Assembly: GCF_016587415.1 (NCBI RefSeq)
Contig: NZ_BNJI01000001.1
Coordinates: 3,449,501-3,513,500, forward strand
Reading direction: 5' to 3'
Source: Ktedonobacter sp. SOSP1-85
GTDB lineage: Bacteria; Chloroflexota; Ktedonobacteria; Ktedonobacterales; Ktedonobacteraceae
DNA: 64,000 nt
Positions 61,634-64,000 of this stretch are shown one piece after another (positions within the stretch are counted from its first letter, which is position 1; each line of letters opens with the position of its first letter). The notes below the pieces were generated by a model that was not told the DNA's origin, made no database searches, and saw only the letters and a list, made by a program, of their open reading frames with translations. The position numbers were made by a program, and so were the translations under genes.

Positions 61634-62977
61634 TCATCTGTATCGCCGCAGTGCCTCTAGCATCGGCACTAATTTGCGCTTGAGCCGGTGACGATTTAGC
61701 AGTTCAGACAGGTACGTCTGCCATTCCTCTTCACGCCCCATGTTTCGATAGGCCGTACGTGCCTTCGCAAGCCATTTAGCTGCCGCACTATAGTACTGGG
61801 CTTTGCCTTCATCCATGAACGGCTCCGCCTGCTGCCGACAGACTTTGATCACCCATTCTGGATGTGACTGCATAGCAGCGTCCACGACGCGCTCGACCAG
61901 GGTATGCGTTGCCTTGGGCTCGACTGCTGCTATGGCATCATCAATAAGTCCCTCATGCAGGAACACATCAACTTGCCCCTGTGGAGTGTATGACTTCGTG
62001 CGACGTACATACTCCAGCAGGTTCGTACGCCGCTCCGGCCATTGTTCTCCGGCGATCTCTGCCACGCGAAGATAGTTAGCTAAGCTCAGTTCCTCGCGAA
62101 AAGCCACTTCGGCTGCTGTAAGGGCTTGTGTTCTCTCGCCCATGGTTGCCGCTTCGTCCCGGAGCCACTTCGCGAGAGCTGTCTTTGGTCCTTGAAGAAG
62201 GAGACCTTCCTCAGCGATTTTCAAGCCTTGCTCGCGTTCACCCCAGTCATGCAACGCGCTGGCCAGAGTAAGAGCCTCCTGTGCTGTCTCCAGGTGTGCT
62301 CGCCCATAGGCTGCTGCTTCTTGCGTGCGACCCACACGTACCAGCATAGCAACGTAGGCTTCGTGCTGCCCTTCAGCACGGGCCAGATGAAGATACTCTT
62401 GCAAGCGTTCACGTCGCTCCAGTATATGAAGCCGGGCAACCGTTACTTCAGGTGCTTCTCCATCCCAGGAGTCGTTTTCGCTGACGGTTCCCTGCAAAAC
62501 ATGTTGGAGTTGAGGATCGTCCCAGCCTCGGAGGGCCGCATCCTGTGCCGCTGCAAAGACCTCATCGACTCCGTAATCATCAATTTTCCGTTGCCAGGTT
62601 TCCAACTTGCTTGCCCATACCTTACACTCTTTGGACGAAAGGTCCACGCTGAGCAAGGCTTCTGTCCAGATAGGGCTAAGGTCTTGAAAGAACCCGCTGG
62701 CCTCACCATCTGAATCATCCAGATTGGTCCAGTCAGCCACATATGCTTCAGTAATAGCACCAAGCAAAGCGAGAGCACTGCGACCATCATCTGCCCGGAT
62801 CAACACCCAACCCTGCTCAAGCAACTGACGTACCTCATTGACAACTGCGCCCACCTGCCAGTAGGCTTCAGAGGAACGCATCCGGTCCAAGCTGCGTAAA
62901 ATAGATTGCACCTGCCGACGTACAGCTTTGGCATCCACCTGTGTCCGCCGGGGTGAAGAGGTATCAAACTTGTCCAT
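61634..62977 (-). CDS. TPR-like helical protein, SWIM-associated type
   Basis: A 447-residue, all-helical protein with TPR-like repeats (EAYVAMLVRVGRTQEAAAYGRAHLETAQEALTLASALHDWG). The pattern matches the C-terminal part of SWIM zinc-finger proteins common in Ktedonobacteria, but the SWIM CxCx motif is absent, so it is a split or shortened form. AGGAGG precedes the ATG at 62977. It is co-transcribed with the next gene upstream (14-bp gap). The function is unknown. Confidence 0.55.
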   Translation of the reverse strand: MDKFDTSSPRRTQVDAKAVRRQVQSILRSLDRMRSSEAYWQVGAVVNEVRQLLEQGWVLIRADDGRSALALLGAITEAYVADWTNLDDSDGEASGFFQDLSPIWTEALLSVDLSSKECKVWASKLETWQRKIDDYGVDEVFAAAQDAALRGWDDPQLQHVLQGTVSENDSWDGEAPEVTVARLHILERRERLQEYLHLARAEGQHEAYVAMLVRVGRTQEAAAYGRAHLETAQEALTLASALHDWGEREQGLKIAEEGLLLQGPKTALAKWLRDEAATMGERTQALTAAEVAFREELSLANYLRVAEIAGEQWPERRTNLLEYVRRTKSYTPQGQVDVFLHEGLIDDAIAAVEPKATHTLVERVVDAAMQSHPEWVIKVCRQQAEPFMDEGKAQYYSAAAKWLAKARTAYRNMGREEEWQTYLSELLNRHRLKRKLVPMLEALRRYR

Positions 62978-62991
62978 GATTGCTTGCCTCC

Positions 62992-63657
62992 TTAGCGATT
63001 GGCAAACCACACAGCGTAATCCTCCACCAATTGCTGGATCTCGACATCCGCACCTGTGGCCTTCAGATCACACAGGGGAAGTTCATATACCCCATCTTTC
63101 TGCTTCACCGCCACGATGGTGCCATATGTCTCGTCCAGGAAGGTGATGTCCAGAACCTTGACCCGAGCGCCCTGGCGAACCGGCCCGCGCTGATATTCTG
63201 CTACCGTAGCCGCGAAAGGGAAGACCAGATGCTCCTCTAGATACGCATGCCAGATCCGAAACACGGCAAACACGTCGTGATCCTGTGCTCGGTTCACGAT
63301 TTCTTGAATCCGTTTGCCTTGTTCTCCTCCGAGATGGAGCCAGCTAGACTTGGACTCAATCTCTGCGATGGTCCTGGTCACGTCGTCTTCGGTATCACGT
63401 GTTGTCGCCGGTTCCACTTCATCGTTAGACAGATTCATCTCTGACCAGGACATCCCCTCTTCTTCACACCAGGTAATATGAGTGAGAGGCATGCTCTTCA
63501 GTGTGTGGCTATCCCATTGGATGGCCAGGGTTCCCATTTCATCAAAGATCGCACTGATGCGCCCCTGCCACCCACCAATGTTGCGGCCTGTATCTGGATC
63601 GGTGACGTCTGGTTTGACCACGACGCTCTCACCTTTTGTCCAATTTCTGCTTTCCAT
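62992..63657 (-). CDS. Calcium_bind-like family protein
   Basis: A 221-residue protein. The N-terminal half has a small beta-barrel-like strand set (GWQGRISAIFDEMGTLAIQWDSHTLKSMP). The C-terminal half reads LVFPFAATVAEYQRGPVRQGARVKVLDITFLDETYGTIVAVKQKDGVYELPLCDL, like the Calcium_bind family (FPF-A plus a YGI/VxV and lPLcdL pattern). The start MESRNW (63657) has GGAAGA upstream. It lies first in an operon with the TPR-like protein. Confidence 0.5.
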   Translation of the reverse strand: MESRNWTKGESVVVKPDVTDPDTGRNIGGWQGRISAIFDEMGTLAIQWDSHTLKSMPLTHITWCEEEGMSWSEMNLSNDEVEPATTRDTEDDVTRTIAEIESKSSWLHLGGEQGKRIQEIVNRAQDHDVFAVFRIWHAYLEEHLVFPFAATVAEYQRGPVRQGARVKVLDITFLDETYGTIVAVKQKDGVYELPLCDLKATGADVEIQQLVEDYAVWFANR

Positions 63658-63743
63658 TTTTCTTCCAATGTCTAATATTCTCCCTCCTCGGGAATACATG
63701 CCTCAAGTGTATCACACTGACGATTACTTCTGATCAAAGGAAA

Positions 63744-63865
63744 TCAGCCTGTTGAAAAAGCCCAAGTAATCTCATCAATTTGTATTTTGCGAGCAAAATT
63801 TGAGCGTAAAAGACAGTGTTAGTGCAAGATATACTAATCCATTGAAGACTTTTTCAACAGGCTGA
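63744..63865. mobile_element. MITE-like element with 17-bp terminal repeats
   Basis: Perfect terminal inverted repeats TCAGCCTGTTGAAAAAG at 63744-63760 and 63849-63865 enclose about 90 bp without a gene. The length and perfect ends fit a miniature transposable element mobilised by a full IS with the same ends. No clear target duplication is seen. Confidence 0.6.
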
Positions 63866-63874
63866 AATGTTTCT

Positions 63875-63908
63875 TATACTGACCGGCACCCATGTGCCGG
63901 TCAGTATA
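63875..63908. terminator. Perfect 15-bp-arm hairpin
   Basis: Arms TATACTGACCGGCAC (63875-63889) and 63894-63908 with loop CCAT. It could be a terminator or cruciform between the MITE and a gene that starts past the window; GAGAGGGGGAAGAG at its end looks like a ribosome site with a start codon cut by the border. Confidence 0.5.
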
Positions 63909-64000
63909 CCTCATATTTACCTTTGCCCGTTAATAGCGTATGATGATACACAGTATTGAGCAATATTGGGTGTCTTCTTGCTAGAGAGGGGGAAGAGCAT

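Noticed and set aside
1..64000. tRNA or rRNA genes
   Set aside because: No cloverleaf-like segment with a TTCGA-type T-arm or rRNA-like block was noticed by eye; a tRNAscan run would settle it.

Overview
The window looks like a chromosome segment of a Ktedonobacteria-type Chloroflexota bacterium with a 30 kb low-GC island inserted in it. That placement is an inference from gene content and style: a WXG100 protein with split FtsK/EccC ATPases, a BACON-repeat surface protein, a TnpB-only IS and many large gene-end hairpins. No rRNA or tRNA is visible to anchor it.

Left flank (1-26959), GC-rich and ordinary. It holds an Lrp/AsnC ligand-binding domain protein, a GNAT acetyltransferase, an M50 protease, an AraC regulator between two Gfo/Idh/MocA dehydrogenases, a zinc-ribbon/BACON protein, endonuclease IV, ScpB, a WXG100 protein, a TnpB element, two EccC/FtsK-type ATPases, ClpB, an ATPase-receiver-LuxR fusion, a membrane glucosaminidase, a double-zinc-ribbon membrane protein and gyrB. 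Between the genes sit perfect or near-perfect hairpins with 15-29 bp arms, usually just past stop codons.

Island (26960-57097), AT-rich. Ten bp after the gyrB stop lies a TGT-type end with three direct TnsB-like sites spaced 21-23 bp. An inverted copy of that end (19 of 23 positions identical) finishes in ACA at 57097. Between them are TnsA, TnsB, TnsC and two TniQ proteins that carry five to six small HTH modules each. This is a Tn7-like transposon apparently targeted to the 3' end of gyrB. Its main cargo is a two-operon defence locus. The rightward operon is DUF4007, BrxF-like P-loop protein, BrxC-like ATPase, PglZ and a short BrxL. The convergent leftward operon is PAPS-reductase/4Fe-4S protein, a second DUF4007, a second BrxC/SspC-like ATPase and cysteine desulfurase. 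It reads as an SspABCD-type DNA phosphorothioation module joined to a BREX type 4-like module, with the DUF4007-ATPase pair duplicated. No PglX methylase, SspE or Cas gene is present. The remaining cargo is a small HTH protein, a SEC-C protein, a truncated ImmA/IrrE peptidase, a RusA-like resolvase and a recombinase remnant.

Right flank (57098-64000). A superfamily I helicase with a degenerate nuclease-like N-terminus overlaps a partner gene carrying an 18-bp minisatellite; this may be a second defence pair. Then come a complete IS1-family element, a return to GC-rich host-like genes (a TPR-like SWIM-associated protein and a Calcium_bind-like protein) and a 122-bp MITE-like inverted-repeat element.

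Proposed working: cysteine desulfurase supplies sulfur, and the PAPS-reductase-like protein with one DUF4007-ATPase pair marks DNA. The second DUF4007-ATPase pair with BrxF, PglZ and BrxL would read the mark or block unmarked phage DNA. The transposon moves the whole unit between gyrB sites. All of this is inferred from family membership and gene order.
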